Shown here: positions 55,104-64,000 of the stretch, in pieces
How positions within the stretch are numbered: the first letter of the stretch is position 1
Layout of the letters: every line of letters starts with the position of its first letter
Assembly: GCF_002288265.1 (NCBI RefSeq)
Contig: NZ_CP016778.1
Coordinates: 310,001 to 374,000, forward strand
Length of the DNA: 64,000 nt
Direction: 5' to 3'
DNA from: Candidatus Planktophila versatilis
GTDB lineage: Bacteria; Actinomycetota; Actinomycetes; Nanopelagicales; Nanopelagicaceae
Made by a program: the position numbers and the translations under genes
Notes under the pieces: model-generated
What the model was told of the DNA's origin: nothing
Database searches by the model: none
Seen by the model: only the letters and a program-made list of their open reading frames with translations

Positions 55104-55132
55104 TTGGGCTGATACCCCTGCGCTGATAACCT
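55104..55132 (+). promoter_or_regulatory. rpsT promoter
   Basis: TTGGGC at 55104-55109, 17-base spacer and TAACCT at 55127-55132, with an extended TGA before it. It gives a leader of about 50 bases that contains GGAG. Confidence 0.6.
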
Positions 55133-55188
55133 ACCCCTCTGCACAAATCACAAGGTTTGGCTAAAAACACACAGACGGAGCTATCAAC

Positions 55189-55458
55189 GTGGCAAATATC
55201 AAGTCGCAGATCAAGCGTATTAAAACAAACGAGAAGGCATACCTTCGCAACAAGTCTGTCTCATCATCTATCAAGACTGCTGTTCGCAAGTTCCGCGACG
55301 CAGTTGCCAAGGGTGATGCCGCAACAACAACTGCTGAACTACGCGCAGCTTCAAAGGCTCTTGATATTGCAGTTGCAAAGGGTGTTCTTCATAAGAACGC
55401 TGCTGCAAATAAGAAGTCTTCAATGGCTAAGGCTGCTGCTAAAGCCGGCGCACGTTAA
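55189..55458 (+). CDS. rpsT: 30S ribosomal protein S20
   Basis: An 89-residue basic helical protein with [17 protein letters not shown] and [18 protein letters not shown], the S20 signature. It binds 16S rRNA. Start is GTG 55189 with GGAG at 55177-55180, 8 bases ahead. Transcribed forward between holA and lepA. Confidence 0.97.
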   Translation: MANIKSQIKRIKTNEKAYLRNKSVSSSIKTAVRKFRDAVAKGDAATTTAELRAASKALDIAVAKGVLHKNAAANKKSSMAKAAAKAGAR

Positions 55459-55501
55459 TTCATATCTATCAATTCACGATAGAAAGATAAAGGTCGCATA
55501 A

Positions 55502-57382
55502 GTGCCTGCAATATCCATTGCGAAGGCGCCGCAACCAGCAGCAACTAATCCAGCGCAGATTCGAAATTTCTGCATCATTGCCCATATCGATCACGGTAAA
55601 TCAACGTTGGCCGATCGCATGCTCCAAATTACTGAGGTAGTGGAAGCACGCAATATGCGCGCCCAGTATCTAGACCGCATGGATATCGAACGCGAACGCG
55701 GCATCACCATTAAATCTCAAGCAGTTCGCTTGCCCTGGCGCAGCGCACTTGATGGCCAGGAATACATCCTGAACATGATCGACACCCCAGGTCACGTGGA
55801 CTTCACCTATGAAGTTTCTCGTTCTCTTGCTGCCTGTGAAGGTGCGGTGCTGCTCGTTGATTGCGCCCAAGGCATCGAAGCGCAAACGCTGGCAAATCTG
55901 TATTTGGCGATGGAGAACAACCTCACCATTATTCCGGTGCTCAACAAAATTGATCTACCGAACGCCCAACCAGAGAAGTTTGCGGCAGAACTTGCTGGCC
56001 TGATTGGCTGCAAAGTAGAAGATGTATTGCGTGTTTCCGGAAAGACGGGCGATGGCGTTGCCGATCTTCTTGATCAAATCATCGCTCAAATTCCAGCACC
56101 TGTGGGAGATCCTGATGCACCTGCGCGCGCACTGATCTTTGATTCTGTCTATGACTCATATCGCGGTGTTGTTACCTATGTTCGCGTTGTCGATGGACAC
56201 ATTAAGCCGCGCGAGCAGATTCAAATGTTTTCTACCGGTGTTAAACATGAGGCACTTGAGGTAGGCGTGATTTCACCAGAACCGTTGCCATCTAAGGGTC
56301 TGGGTGTGGGCGAGGTGGGATATTTAATTACTGGCGTAAAAGATGTGCGCCAATCACGTGTGGGTGACACCATTACTAATTTTGTGCGGCCAACGAAAGA
56401 TCCACTCGGTGGCTATAAAGATCCGAAACCAATGGTCTTCTCTGGTCTCTTCCCACTTGATGGCGCAGATTTTCCAGTGCTGCGAGATGCGTTAGAGAAA
56501 TTACAGCTCAACGATGCTGCCCTGGTCTATGAACCAGAGAGCTCAGCCGCGCTCGGCTTTGGTTTTCGTTGCGGCTTCCTTGGCCTATTACATATGGAAA
56601 TCGTGCGCGAACGTTTAGAGCGTGAAGCAAAACTGAATCTTATTTCAACGGCGCCAAACGTGGTCTATCGCGTGACGATGGAAGATGGCAAAGAGTTTGT
56701 TGTGACCAATCCTTCTGAATTTCCTGATGGCAAGATCAATAGCGTGAAAGAGCCAATTGTGAAGTCAACGATTCTGGCACCGGCCGAATTTATTGGCGCC
56801 ATCATGGAGCTCTGCCAAGAGCGCCGTGGCGTCTTGCTTGGGATGGATTACATCTCCGAAGATCGCGTGGAAATCCGTTACACCTTGCCGCTTGCTGAAA
56901 TTGTCTTTGACTTCTTTGATCAACTAAAGAGTCGCACCCGCGGCTATGCCTCCCTTGATTATGAAGAGCTCGGTGATGAAGAAGGTAATTTGGTCAAAGT
57001 CGATATCTTGCTGCAAGGTGAAGCAGTTGATGCCTTTAGCGCCATTGTTCACCGCGATAAGGCCTACTCCTATGGCGTGATGATGACCGGCAAATTACGT
57101 GAACTTATCCCACGTCAACAATTTGAAGTTCCTATTCAGGCAGCGATTGGCTCTCGCATTATTGCCCGTGAATCTATTCGTGCAATCCGTAAAGATGTTC
57201 TGGCAAAGTGTTATGGTGGAGATATTTCACGTAAGCGCAAACTTCTGGAGAAGCAGAAGGAAGGTAAGAAGCGGATGAAGATGGTGGGACGCGTTGAAGT
57301 TCCACAAGAAGCCTTCGTTGCAGCCCTTGCCACCGATGCTGATATCGCCAAGATTAAAGCAGCGCGCAAGCTCGAATCCTAA
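55502..57382 (+). CDS. lepA: Elongation factor 4 (back-translocase)
   Basis: A 626-residue translational GTPase. G1 is [10 protein letters not shown]3 is DTPGHVDF and G4 is NKIDL. The domain order is G, II, III, V and the special LepA C-terminal domain ([15 protein letters not shown] near the end). It starts with GTG 9 bases after AAAGG. hemW follows after 4 bases. Confidence 0.97.
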   Translation: MPAISIAKAPQPAATNPAQIRNFCIIAHIDHGKSTLADRMLQITEVVEARNMRAQYLDRMDIERERGITIKSQAVRLPWRSALDGQEYILNMIDTPGHVDFTYEVSRSLAACEGAVLLVDCAQGIEAQTLANLYLAMENNLTIIPVLNKIDLPNAQPEKFAAELAGLIGCKVEDVLRVSGKTGDGVADLLDQIIAQIPAPVGDPDAPARALIFDSVYDSYRGVVTYVRVVDGHIKPREQIQMFSTGVKHEALEVGVISPEPLPSKGLGVGEVGYLITGVKDVRQSRVGDTITNFVRPTKDPLGGYKDPKPMVFSGLFPLDGADFPVLRDALEKLQLNDAALVYEPESSAALGFGFRCGFLGLLHMEIVRERLEREAKLNLISTAPNVVYRVTMEDGKEFVVTNPSEFPDGKINSVKEPIVKSTILAPAEFIGAIMELCQERRGVLLGMDYISEDRVEIRYTLPLAEIVFDFFDQLKSRTRGYASLDYEELGDEEGNLVKVDILLQGEAVDAFSAIVHRDKAYSYGVMMTGKLRELIPRQQFEVPIQAAIGSRIIARESIRAIRKDVLAKCYGGDISRKRKLLEKQKEGKKRMKMVGRVEVPQEAFVAALATDADIAKIKAARKLES

Positions 57383-57386
57383 AGTG

Positions 57387-58505
57387 ATGCTCTCGTTCTA
57401 CGTTCATATTCCCTACTGCGTTAGACGCTGCGGGTATTGCGACTTCAATACCTACACGCCATCAGAGCTCCAAGATGGGGCAACGCTAGAAATAGTCTCC
57501 GGTGATTACATCGATGCCGTGCTCAAAGAATTGGCAGCAGCCCCACTAGATGAAGTGCCGACAATCTTCTTTGGTGGCGGAACACCATCGCTACTACCGC
57601 CAAAAGATTTGGGCCGGGTTATTACCGCAATTAAAGAGCGTAATGGCCTCACCGAAGATTGTGAGATTACCCTTGAGGCAAATCCAGATTCGGTGACGCA
57701 AGAAAAGTTGGATCAGCTGATTGCAGCGGGTTTTAATCGCATCTCCTTCGGTATGCAATCATCTAATCCAGAAGTGTTAAAAGTTCTAGATCGCACCCAC
57801 AATCCGGAGAATGTTCGCAAGGCTGTTGATATGGCGCGCGTAGCAGGATTTTCTTCCGTTTCAGTCGATCTGATTTATGGCAGCCCCGGAGAGTCATTGG
57901 CTGATTGGGCGGCAACTATCAAAGAAGCGCTCTCACTTGATATCGACCACATCAGTGCTTACGCACTCATTGTGGAAGAAGGCACAAAGTTAGCTGCCCA
58001 GATTAAACGCGGTGAATACACCATGCCCGATGATGATTTGATGGCTGATATGTATTTACTCATTGATCAACAGTGCTTACAAAAAGGTTTGAAGTGGTAT
58101 GAACTTTCAAATTGGTCAAAGCCTGGCCATCAATGTCGACACAATATTGCGTACTGGAAATCAAGTAACTGGTGGGGACTTGGCCCAGGTGCACATTCTC
58201 ATATTGACAGTAAACGATTCTGGAATGTGAAGCACCCCAATGCCTATAAAGAGAAGGTCTTTGCCGGTGATTCACCGATTAAAGATTCTGAACTGTTAAC
58301 TGATGATCAGAGGAAATCTGAATACATCATGCTCGCACTTCGCATGCCAGAAGGTGTGAAGAAGGCGGCACTGACTGTGGCGCAATACGAGCGCACGATG
58401 GAGTACATCAAGAGTGGGCATGTGATTGAAAAGCACGATGCGCTGGCGCTGACCCCGACGGGTCGCTTGATTGCCGACCGCCTGACACATGAAATGCTCC
58501 GCTAA
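57387..58505 (+). CDS. hemW: Radical SAM HemW-like protein
   Basis: A 372-residue radical SAM enzyme once called an oxygen-independent coproporphyrinogen oxidase; HemW relatives carry heme to targets. The cluster cysteines are C11, C15 and C18 (YCVRRCGYC), with FFGGGTPSLL and the HemN-type C-terminal domain after it. The frame is open into lepA, but MLSFYVHIPYC is the natural start, 4 bases after the lepA stop. A GTG one codon earlier cannot be excluded. Confidence 0.9.
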   Translation: MLSFYVHIPYCVRRCGYCDFNTYTPSELQDGATLEIVSGDYIDAVLKELAAAPLDEVPTIFFGGGTPSLLPPKDLGRVITAIKERNGLTEDCEITLEANPDSVTQEKLDQLIAAGFNRISFGMQSSNPEVLKVLDRTHNPENVRKAVDMARVAGFSSVSVDLIYGSPGESLADWAATIKEALSLDIDHISAYALIVEEGTKLAAQIKRGEYTMPDDDLMADMYLLIDQQCLQKGLKWYELSNWSKPGHQCRHNIAYWKSSNWWGLGPGAHSHIDSKRFWNVKHPNAYKEKVFAGDSPIKDSELLTDDQRKSEYIMLALRMPEGVKKAALTVAQYERTMEYIKSGHVIEKHDALALTPTGRLIADRLTHEMLR

Positions 58506-58531
58506 GGCGCACCGGTTAAGATTAAGACCTC

Positions 58532-59272
58532 ATGACTACCGATAGACGCCTAGAGATTCTTCGAGCAATCGTTGATGAATATGTAGAGACCCAAGAACCG
58601 GTGGGCTCAAAGGCGATTGCTGATAAACGCGCTCTTGGTATTAGCCCGGCAACTATTCGTAATGAGATGGCAGTACTGGAAGAAGAAGGCTTTATAACCC
58701 AGCCTCACACCAGTGCCGGGCGCATACCAACAGATCTTGGATACCGACTCTTCGTCGATAAGTTATCAACGATTAAGCCACTATCCACCGCCGAACGTCG
58801 CGCCATTGAAACATTTCTTGGTGGTGCACACGATCTAGATGACGTTGTAAAGCGCAGTGCGAAGTTACTTGCAGATATCACCAAGCAGGTAGCAGTTGTG
58901 CAATACCCAATTCTTGGTGATTCTCACGGCCGCGACATGATGGCTATCTCAGGAACGGCTAACCTTGCCCGTTCGGGTGATGATTTAGGTTCCACCCTTT
59001 CTCCTATTCTAGAAGCGCTAGAAGAGCAGGTAGTTTTGCTGCGCCTGCTTAGTGATGCTCATCCCACCGTGCACGTAACTATTGGAAGTGAACAGCACGA
59101 AGCAAACTTGCAGACAACTTCGCTTGTCACCGTGGGCTATGGCCAAGGCGAATCACCAATGGGGGCGCTAGGAATCATTGGCCCCACTCGTATGGATTAT
59201 GCAGGATCAATTTCGGCAGTCTCAGCTGTTGCTCGCTATATCGGTCGATATATCACTGAGGGTTCAAGGTAA
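58532..59272 (+). CDS. hrcA: Heat-inducible repressor HrcA, shortened
   Basis: Represses chaperone genes through CIRCE elements. The winged-helix N-terminus ([42 protein letters not shown]) and the C-terminal part ([28 protein letters not shown]) are intact. Usual HrcA proteins are about 340 residues; this one has 246. The join lies just after [17 protein letters not shown], so about 90 central residues are absent without a frameshift. The stop overlaps dnaJ as TAATG. No CIRCE repeat was found nearby. Confidence 0.9.
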   Translation: MTTDRRLEILRAIVDEYVETQEPVGSKAIADKRALGISPATIRNEMAVLEEEGFITQPHTSAGRIPTDLGYRLFVDKLSTIKPLSTAERRAIETFLGGAHDLDDVVKRSAKLLADITKQVAVVQYPILGDSHGRDMMAISGTANLARSGDDLGSTLSPILEALEEQVVLLRLLSDAHPTVHVTIGSEQHEANLQTTSLVTVGYGQGESPMGALGIIGPTRMDYAGSISAVSAVARYIGRYITEGSR

Positions 59273-60375
59273 TGGCTGATTACTACGGCTTGCTTGGTCT
59301 TGATCACGGTGCATCACAAGATGATATTAAGAAGGCCTATCGAAAAATTGCCCGCGAACTACACCCGGATGTTAATCCTGATCCAGAAGTTCAGAATAAA
59401 TTTAAAGAAGTGACTGCTGCCTATGACACCTTAAGTGATCCACAAAAGCGTCAGCAATATGACATGGGCGCACAAGGTGGTTTTGGTGGCGGATTTGGTG
59501 GTGGTGGATTTAGCGACATCATGGATGCCTTCTTTGGTGGCGGTGGAAATCGCGGACCACGTCCACGTATGCGCCAAGGACAAGATGCCTTAATTCGCAT
59601 TGAAGTAGATCTCTTTGAAGCGTGCTTTGGGGTGGAGCGTGAAATTACCTTGGAGTCAGCAGTTGTATGTCAAAAGTGCACCGGGCAGGGAACAGCTAAT
59701 AACAGCGCGCCATCAATGTGTCCGGTCTGTAAAGGTCGCGGTGAAACACAGTTTGTGCAGAAGTCATTCCTTGGTCAAGTGATGACATCTCGTCCATGCA
59801 ATAACTGTTCTGCCTACGGTTCGGTGATTACCGATCCTTGTCGAGAATGTGCCGGCGATGGTCGAGTACGTGCTCGCCAGACAATTAATGTGAAGATTCC
59901 GGCTGGTGTTGAGACCGGAAATAGAATTCAAATGGCAGGACGCGGAGAAGTAGGCGCCGGCGGGGGACCAGCAGGTGATCTCTATGTCGAAATTGTGGAG
60001 ACTGACCACGACTTCTTACTTCGTGATGGCGATAACTTACATATCGCGATTGAAGTTTCCTTTACCGCAGCTGCCATTGGCACCACCGTGAAAGTTGAAA
60101 CTCTAGAAGGTCCGGTCGACCTACAGATTAAGGGCGGCACGCAGAGCGGGGCCACACTTCCAATCAAAGGCAAGGGTATGACTCGCCTTCGCACCACCAC
60201 ACGTGGGGACTTGATTGTCCATGTTGATATCGCAACCCCGCATAAGTTATCTAGAGAACAAGAGAAGTTACTCAAGGAATTTGCGCAATCACGTGGTGAA
60301 AAAGCGGGCGATGTGAAGATTAAGGGACATAAAGAGGGTCTCTTTACTAAATTTAGAGATTCATTCGGTCGCTAA
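59272..60375 (+). CDS. dnaJ: Chaperone DnaJ (type I, DnaJ2-like)
   Basis: Hsp40 co-chaperone of DnaK. The J domain has HPD (RELHPDVNPD), followed by a Gly/Phe-rich stretch (about 72-95), four zinc-finger repeats and the C-terminal substrate domain. Repeats 1, 2 and 4 match CxxCxGxG, but repeat 3 reads CNNCSAYG, with alanine in place of the first glycine. Length 367. Coupled to hrcA and followed directly by rsmE. Confidence 0.95.
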   Translation: MADYYGLLGLDHGASQDDIKKAYRKIARELHPDVNPDPEVQNKFKEVTAAYDTLSDPQKRQQYDMGAQGGFGGGFGGGGFSDIMDAFFGGGGNRGPRPRMRQGQDALIRIEVDLFEACFGVEREITLESAVVCQKCTGQGTANNSAPSMCPVCKGRGETQFVQKSFLGQVMTSRPCNNCSAYGSVITDPCRECAGDGRVRARQTINVKIPAGVETGNRIQMAGRGEVGAGGGPAGDLYVEIVETDHDFLLRDGDNLHIAIEVSFTAAAIGTTVKVETLEGPVDLQIKGGTQSGATLPIKGKGMTRLRTTTRGDLIVHVDIATPHKLSREQEKLLKEFAQSRGEKAGDVKIKGHKEGLFTKFRDSFGR

Positions 60376-61092
60376 GTGCTCACTCTTTTCTTTGTTGATG
60401 ATCTGCCCACCACAGTGGGCACCAAGTATGAATTTGCGAATGAGGATGCCAACCACGCTATTCGCGTGCTGCGTATGCAAAGCGGTGGTTACTTCAACTT
60501 AAGTGATGGCAAAGGCAGATGGTCCCACGTTGAGATTCTGGAAGTACATAAGAAACATCTGACAGTTACTGTCCTTGAATCCGGATTCCAGGAGCCACTT
60601 GAATCTACCTTCACCATCATTCAAGCGATCCCTAAGGGTGATCGCATAAAGGAAGCAATTGAACTCTGCACCGAAGGGGGCGCCGATCGCATTGTGATGT
60701 GGAAAGCAGCGCGAAGTATCGGAAAATCTGAAGACAAAATTGAGAAGTTACAGAACACTGCCAGGGAGGCAAGTAAACAATCGCGTCGATTTAGGATTCC
60801 TGCTGTTGTTGGGGTGGCAACGACTGCCAACATCATCGATGAGATTGCCAAGGTTGATCTGGCAGTTGTTTTTCATGAAAGCGCCACGATGAAACTTTCC
60901 CAAGTGATAGTTCCAGGGGCGAAGAAGATTGCCATCATTATTGGACCCGAAGGTGGGTTAACAGATGATGAAATCGATGCTTTTGCAGCAGCTGGTGCAA
61001 AGGTTGCGCTCATGGGGCGCCCAATTCTGCGCTCGGCCCATGCCGGGTTAGCCGCACTTTCTGCCATCAACACATCGCTTTCCGTGTGGTGA
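60376..61092 (+). CDS. rsmE: 16S rRNA (uracil-1498-N3)-methyltransferase
   Basis: A 238-residue SPOUT methyltransferase. It has an N-terminal PUA-like domain (NEDANHAIRVLRM), QAIPKGDRIKEAIELCTEGG, IGPEGGLTDDEIDAF and MGRPILRSAHAGLAAL, which form the knot and SAM site. It starts with GTG right after the dnaJ stop with no gap. Confidence 0.94.
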   Translation: MLTLFFVDDLPTTVGTKYEFANEDANHAIRVLRMQSGGYFNLSDGKGRWSHVEILEVHKKHLTVTVLESGFQEPLESTFTIIQAIPKGDRIKEAIELCTEGGADRIVMWKAARSIGKSEDKIEKLQNTAREASKQSRRFRIPAVVGVATTANIIDEIAKVDLAVVFHESATMKLSQVIVPGAKKIAIIIGPEGGLTDDEIDAFAAAGAKVALMGRPILRSAHAGLAALSAINTSLSVW

Positions 61093-61124
61093 ATTCACCC
61101 TATTAACGATAGATTTTCAGTTAT

Positions 61125-62108
61125 ATGGAACGCCTGTTGATCACGGTACCTCCCGCCATCTCGATGGTTTCACTGCTCGGAATAAGCGATGCAAATATGT
61201 TGGCAATCGAAGCCGCATTTCCTTCAGTCAATGTCACCGTGCGCGGCAATGAAATTACCTTGCGTGGTCCTCATATTGATTGCATTGCGATGGAAAAGCT
61301 CATTACCGAGATGATGGTCGTTATTCGCTCTGGTCAAACGTTAAATGTGGATGCGGTCTCGCGCAGCATTGCCATGTTAGAAGCGATCCCAGAGCAGAGT
61401 CCGGGCGAAGTACTTTCACTAAATATTGTCTCTAATCGCGGTCGCACCATTAGACCTAAGACTGCCAATCAAAAGCTCTATGTCGATGCGATTGAAGAGA
61501 ACACCATCACCTTTGGAATTGGCCCAGCTGGAACCGGAAAGACATACCTTGCAATGGCAAAGGCTGTTGCTGCGCTGCAAGCGAAGAAGGTTAACCGCAT
61601 CATTTTGTCACGTCCGGCTGTTGAGGCGGGAGAGAAGCTCGGCTTCTTGCCTGGAACGCTCAATGAAAAAATTGATCCATACCTGCGGCCTCTCTTTGAT
61701 GCGCTGCACGACATGATTGATATTGATTCAATTCCGCGCCTGATGCAATCAGGCGTGATTGAGGTAGCACCGCTTGCCTTTATGCGTGGTCGCACGTTAA
61801 ATGACTCATTTATTATTCTTGATGAAGCACAGAACACAACGCCAGAACAGATGAAGATGTTCTTAACTCGCCTTGGCTTTGGCTCAAAGATGGTTATTAC
61901 CGGCGATGTCACTCAGACCGATCTTCCCAACGGTCAGCGTTCCGGTCTTGCCATTATTCGCGACATCTTAAATGGCGTTGATGACATCTCCTTTATGGAG
62001 CTCACCGCAGATGACGTAGTTCGACACCGACTTATTGGTGACATTGTGAAGGCATATGATGCTTACGATGCAACCAAATCGGCTCCTCGTTCACTTCGTA
62101 GCAACTAA
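61125..62108 (+). CDS. phoH: PhoH-like ATPase
   Basis: A 327-residue P-loop protein. Walker A is GPAGTGKT at about 130, followed by LSRPAVEAGEKLGFLPG and Walker B FIILDEAQNTTPEQM, then ITGDVTQTDLP. An N-terminal region of about 100 residues precedes it. Proposed roles are in RNA processing alongside YbeY. TAGATT at 61110-61115 is a possible -10 with 9 bases to the ATG. ybeY follows after 8 bases. Confidence 0.93.
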   Translation: MERLLITVPPAISMVSLLGISDANMLAIEAAFPSVNVTVRGNEITLRGPHIDCIAMEKLITEMMVVIRSGQTLNVDAVSRSIAMLEAIPEQSPGEVLSLNIVSNRGRTIRPKTANQKLYVDAIEENTITFGIGPAGTGKTYLAMAKAVAALQAKKVNRIILSRPAVEAGEKLGFLPGTLNEKIDPYLRPLFDALHDMIDIDSIPRLMQSGVIEVAPLAFMRGRTLNDSFIILDEAQNTTPEQMKMFLTRLGFGSKMVITGDVTQTDLPNGQRSGLAIIRDILNGVDDISFMELTADDVVRHRLIGDIVKAYDAYDATKSAPRSLRSN

Positions 62109-62116
62109 GTCCTGTC

Positions 62117-62551
62117 ATGAGCGTTGAGTTAACAAATCGTTCTGGGGCTTTGGTGCCAGAAAAGCAGATGCATTCACTGCTTGATTTTGGTATCACCTAT
62201 ATGGAACTTCATCCGGATTGCGCCATCTCTCTCACCTTCGTTGATGTCACCGAGATGGAAGAGCTCAACATCAAATGGATGGATGAATCTGGACCGACCG
62301 ATGTGCTCTCTTTTCCCATGGATCTTCCAGAACATGATGGTGAGATTGTGACTCTTGGTGACATTGTTATTGCACCAGCTGTTGCAGCTAAGCAAGCAAA
62401 AGATGCCGGTCACAGCACTGAAGCAGAAATCTATATCCTTGCTACCCATGGCCTGCTTCATATCCTTGGTTATGACCACGCAGATCCTGATGAAGAGAAA
62501 GTAATGTTTGCCCTGCAAGAGAAGATTGTGAAGGAGTGGTCACAGAAGTGA
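62117..62551 (+). CDS. ybeY: Endoribonuclease YbeY
   Basis: A 144-residue metal-dependent RNase for 16S rRNA maturation and ribosome quality control. The zinc motif HGLLHILGYDH is intact, and GPTDVLSFPMD is the second family motif. It lies between phoH and the CorC-like gene, the normal actinobacterial order. Confidence 0.95.
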   Translation: MSVELTNRSGALVPEKQMHSLLDFGITYMELHPDCAISLTFVDVTEMEELNIKWMDESGPTDVLSFPMDLPEHDGEIVTLGDIVIAPAVAAKQAKDAGHSTEAEIYILATHGLLHILGYDHADPDEEKVMFALQEKIVKEWSQK

Positions 62552-63471
62552 ACCAAGTTCGAAAGAGCATCAGCCTTGCCCTGGCATTTATCTACACCCC
62601 GATTGCTAAGAGTGTGATTGCACTCGGTAATCTCATTACTCCCGATAAAGGATTTAAGTGGGGCCTATTTACCAACGAGAACGAGTTCCGAGAACTGATG
62701 GATCACGCCCACGTTCAAGGCCTGGTGGAATCTGATGAACACGAGATGCTACAAAATGTATTTGAACTAGGTGACACCTTGGTGCGCGAACTGATGGTCC
62801 ACCGCACAGATATGGTCTGGATAGAACGAGATAAATCACTGCGGCAAGCACTTTCATTGGCGCTGCGCTCTGGGTATTCACGTATTCCAGTCACCGGTGA
62901 AAACATCGATAACGTGATTGGTATTGCCTATGTGAAAGATTTAGCTAAGCGCGCCTTAGATCACCATGAGGCAGAGACCACCGAAAAAGTAGAGCAGCAT
63001 ATGCGCCCTGCTGTCTTTGTTCCAGAAAATAAAGAGGCGGCAGAGCTCTTAAAAGAGATGCAGCGCGATCAGATTCACTTAGCAATCGTGGTCGATGAAT
63101 ACGGTGGCACCGCAGGCATTATTACGATTGAAGATATTATTGAGGAAATCGTGGGCGAGATTGCCGATGAATATGACGATGGCATTGAAGAGTTTAATTG
63201 GATATCAGAGACAAAAGCGCGCGCCAAGGCTTCGATGCATATTGAAGATTTAGCCGATGAACTTAAAATTGAGATGGACCGCGACGAGTTTGAAGATGTA
63301 GATACGGTGGGTGGATATATGGCTGAAAAACTTGGCCGCGTTCCGATCGCTGGTTCGACCATCAACTTACATGGTTACTCCATTACCTCTGAGCGCCCCT
63401 TAGGTCGCCGTCGCCGAATTAGCTCAGTTATTATTGAGCGGCTGGATAAGGAGGTTGATGAGCATGAATAA
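62548..63471 (+). CDS. CorC/HlyC-type CBS-domain protein lacking the DUF21 membrane domain
   Basis: About 307 residues. A tandem CBS pair spans about 75-190 (REVMV-like RELMVHRTDMVWIERDK, SRIPVTGENIDNVIGIAYVKDL, VVDEYGGTAGIITIEDIIEEIVGEI), followed by the CorC_HlyC C-terminal domain. Relatives at this locus carry an N-terminal DUF21 domain with about four helices; here only its last piece (SLALAFIYTPIAKSVIALGNLITP) remains. I take GTG 62548, 11 bases after AAGGAG; GTG 62536 overlaps that site and is less likely. It may associate with the membrane weakly or through a partner. Ion transport is doubtful. Confidence 0.85.
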   Translation: MNQVRKSISLALAFIYTPIAKSVIALGNLITPDKGFKWGLFTNENEFRELMDHAHVQGLVESDEHEMLQNVFELGDTLVRELMVHRTDMVWIERDKSLRQALSLALRSGYSRIPVTGENIDNVIGIAYVKDLAKRALDHHEAETTEKVEQHMRPAVFVPENKEAAELLKEMQRDQIHLAIVVDEYGGTAGIITIEDIIEEIVGEIADEYDDGIEEFNWISETKARAKASMHIEDLADELKIEMDRDEFEDVDTVGGYMAEKLGRVPIAGSTINLHGYSITSERPLGRRRRISSVIIERLDKEVDEHE

Positions 63472-63775
63472 TCCAGAAGATGCAAAGCTGGTCACCCTTG
63501 CCACATCAACTCTTGCTCGCAGTGGAGCAGAACAAGCGGCAGCGCTGCGTGATTCAACCGGGCGCACCTATGTGGCAGTCAATGTCACATCACCATCACT
63601 GAACCTCGATGCCTTTGAAGCTGTGCTCACAGTTGCCCTCGCATCTGGAATTTCTGGAATTGAAAGCGTGGTGGCAACTGGATCAAGGCCTGAAAATGTG
63701 AAGGCAATTAAAGACTTCACACCAAGTGCGACCGTATTTTTCGTTGCAGTGAGCGGAGAAGTTATCTCGCTTTAG
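63464..63775 (+). CDS. Cytidine-deaminase-like protein without catalytic residues
   Basis: A 103-residue protein at the site where actinobacteria carry a short deaminase-fold gene between corC and era. VTLATSTLARSGAEQAAALRDSTGRTYVAVNV fits the first half of the deaminase fold, but neither HxE nor PCxxC is present, so it should not deaminate cytidine. ATG 63464 follows AAGGAGG (63448-63454) by 9 bases. It overlaps the CorC-like stop. Function is unknown. Confidence 0.7.
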   Translation: MNNPEDAKLVTLATSTLARSGAEQAAALRDSTGRTYVAVNVTSPSLNLDAFEAVLTVALASGISGIESVVATGSRPENVKAIKDFTPSATVFFVAVSGEVISL

Positions 63776-63796
63776 GCATCTGGCGCTAGGAAAAGA

Positions 63797-63802
63797 TAAG
63801 AT
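63797..63802 (+). promoter_or_regulatory. -10 hexamer, leaderless start of FAH-family gene
   Basis: TAAGAT ends 6 bases before the ATG at 63809. Confidence 0.5.
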
Positions 63803-63808
63803 TGTCCA

Positions 63809-64000
63809 ATGCGCGTCGTTCGATTTACTCCTCAACCTGATGCTGGACTAGGAAACGACCCACTCTTTGGAATCCTGGAAGATGATGATCAGATAACAAT
63901 CATTTCCGGAGATCCGATTTATCACGGTATTCAAAAAACGGCAGCAAGAGTGGAGCTGGCAAAGGTGCGACTGTTGGCCCCGGTCATCCCGCGCTCAAAG
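63809..64000 (+). CDS. FAH (fumarylacetoacetate hydrolase) family protein, N-terminal part
   Basis: The first 64 codons of a gene that runs off the window. MRVVRFTPQPDAGLGNDPLFGILED and the later VRLLAPVIPRSK resemble the N-terminal lid region of actinobacterial FAH-family hydrolases, with the catalytic domain beyond the end. The frame is open to the last base. In many actinobacteria era would stand here instead. Confidence 0.6.
   Translation, partial: MRVVRFTPQPDAGLGNDPLFGILEDDDQITIISGDPIYHGIQKTAARVELAKVRLLAPVIPRSK

Noticed and set aside
58400-59300. CIRCE operator for HrcA
   Set aside because: Looked for TTAGCACTC-N9-GAGTGCTAA-like repeats around hrcA and dnaJ; none seen.
61478-61912. Reverse 144-codon frame inside phoH
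   Set aside because: Antisense to the Walker A and B region, whose codon constraint explains the absence of stops.

Overview
The window looks like a chromosome segment of a streamlined, moderate-GC actinobacterium, most likely a freshwater acI-type lineage (Ca. Nanopelagicales, e.g. Planktophila/Nanopelagicus). The family call is inference. It rests on actinobacterial gene orders also found in Mycobacterium (dgt-dnaG; senX3-regX3 / phoU; mutT1-ppk; fabD-acp-fabF-accD6; nadD-rsfS-gpgP; hrcA-dnaJ2-rsmE-phoH-ybeY-corC-cdd-like), on a DUF3145 protein, on very tight packing (many ATGA or TAATG stop/start overlaps, gaps of a few bases), on GC content that by eye is in the 40s %, and on a split lycopene cyclase next to a Blh-type retinal-forming oxygenase, as expected in rhodopsin-bearing actinobacteria. 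I saw no insertion sequence, phage gene or CRISPR array.

Layout. 30-6277: glyS, dusB, a YdcF-like membrane protein, dgt and dnaG, all forward. 6328-8490: tRNA-Asn, a DoxX-Rieske fusion and a secreted HtrA-type protease. 8507-11918 (reverse): galT, a GH25 muramidase, a small stand-alone protein resembling the DnaX C-terminal domain, and a LuxR-type response regulator. 11982-18364: the phosphate/polyphosphate block (senX3-regX3 reverse, phoU-ppx forward, mutT1 and ppk reverse) with PHO-box-like 11-bp direct repeats at two promoters. 18473-28618: a carbohydrate/sugar-acid block with two Gfo/Idh dehydrogenases, tRNA-Met, SDR plus DenD-like dehydrogenase, an epimerase, and a forward sugar ABC transporter followed by a zinc dehydrogenase. 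28655-30902: crtYd/crtYc divergent from blh, then an M23 peptidase. 30966-32746: cold shock protein, DUF3145, SIMPL protein. 32750-37705 (reverse): a fatty-acid synthesis operon fabD-fabH-acpP-fabF-accD. 37768-40938 (reverse): two GT4 glycosyltransferases and an SGNH hydrolase. 41078-51340: etfBA, iscS-mnmA-ligA, a 39-residue membrane protein, nadD-rsfS-gpgP, tRNA-Ala and leuS. 51398-63775: comEA, comEC, holA, rpsT, lepA, hemW, hrcA-dnaJ, rsmE, phoH, ybeY, a CorC-like CBS protein and a deaminase-like protein. The last 192 bases hold the start of a FAH-family gene.

Two themes stand out. First, many genes that head transcription units show a TANNNT-like hexamer ending 6 or 7 bases before the start codon and no Shine-Dalgarno sequence, which is the signature of leaderless transcripts. 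Genes inside operons have either a purine-rich ribosome binding site or overlapping stop/start codons. Second, several conserved proteins are shortened: HrcA lacks about 90 central residues, the CorC-like protein has lost nearly all of its membrane domain, SenX3 has no membrane segments, and Era is not found in its usual place.

All function calls come from reading protein motifs, lengths and context by eye. No database search was run.
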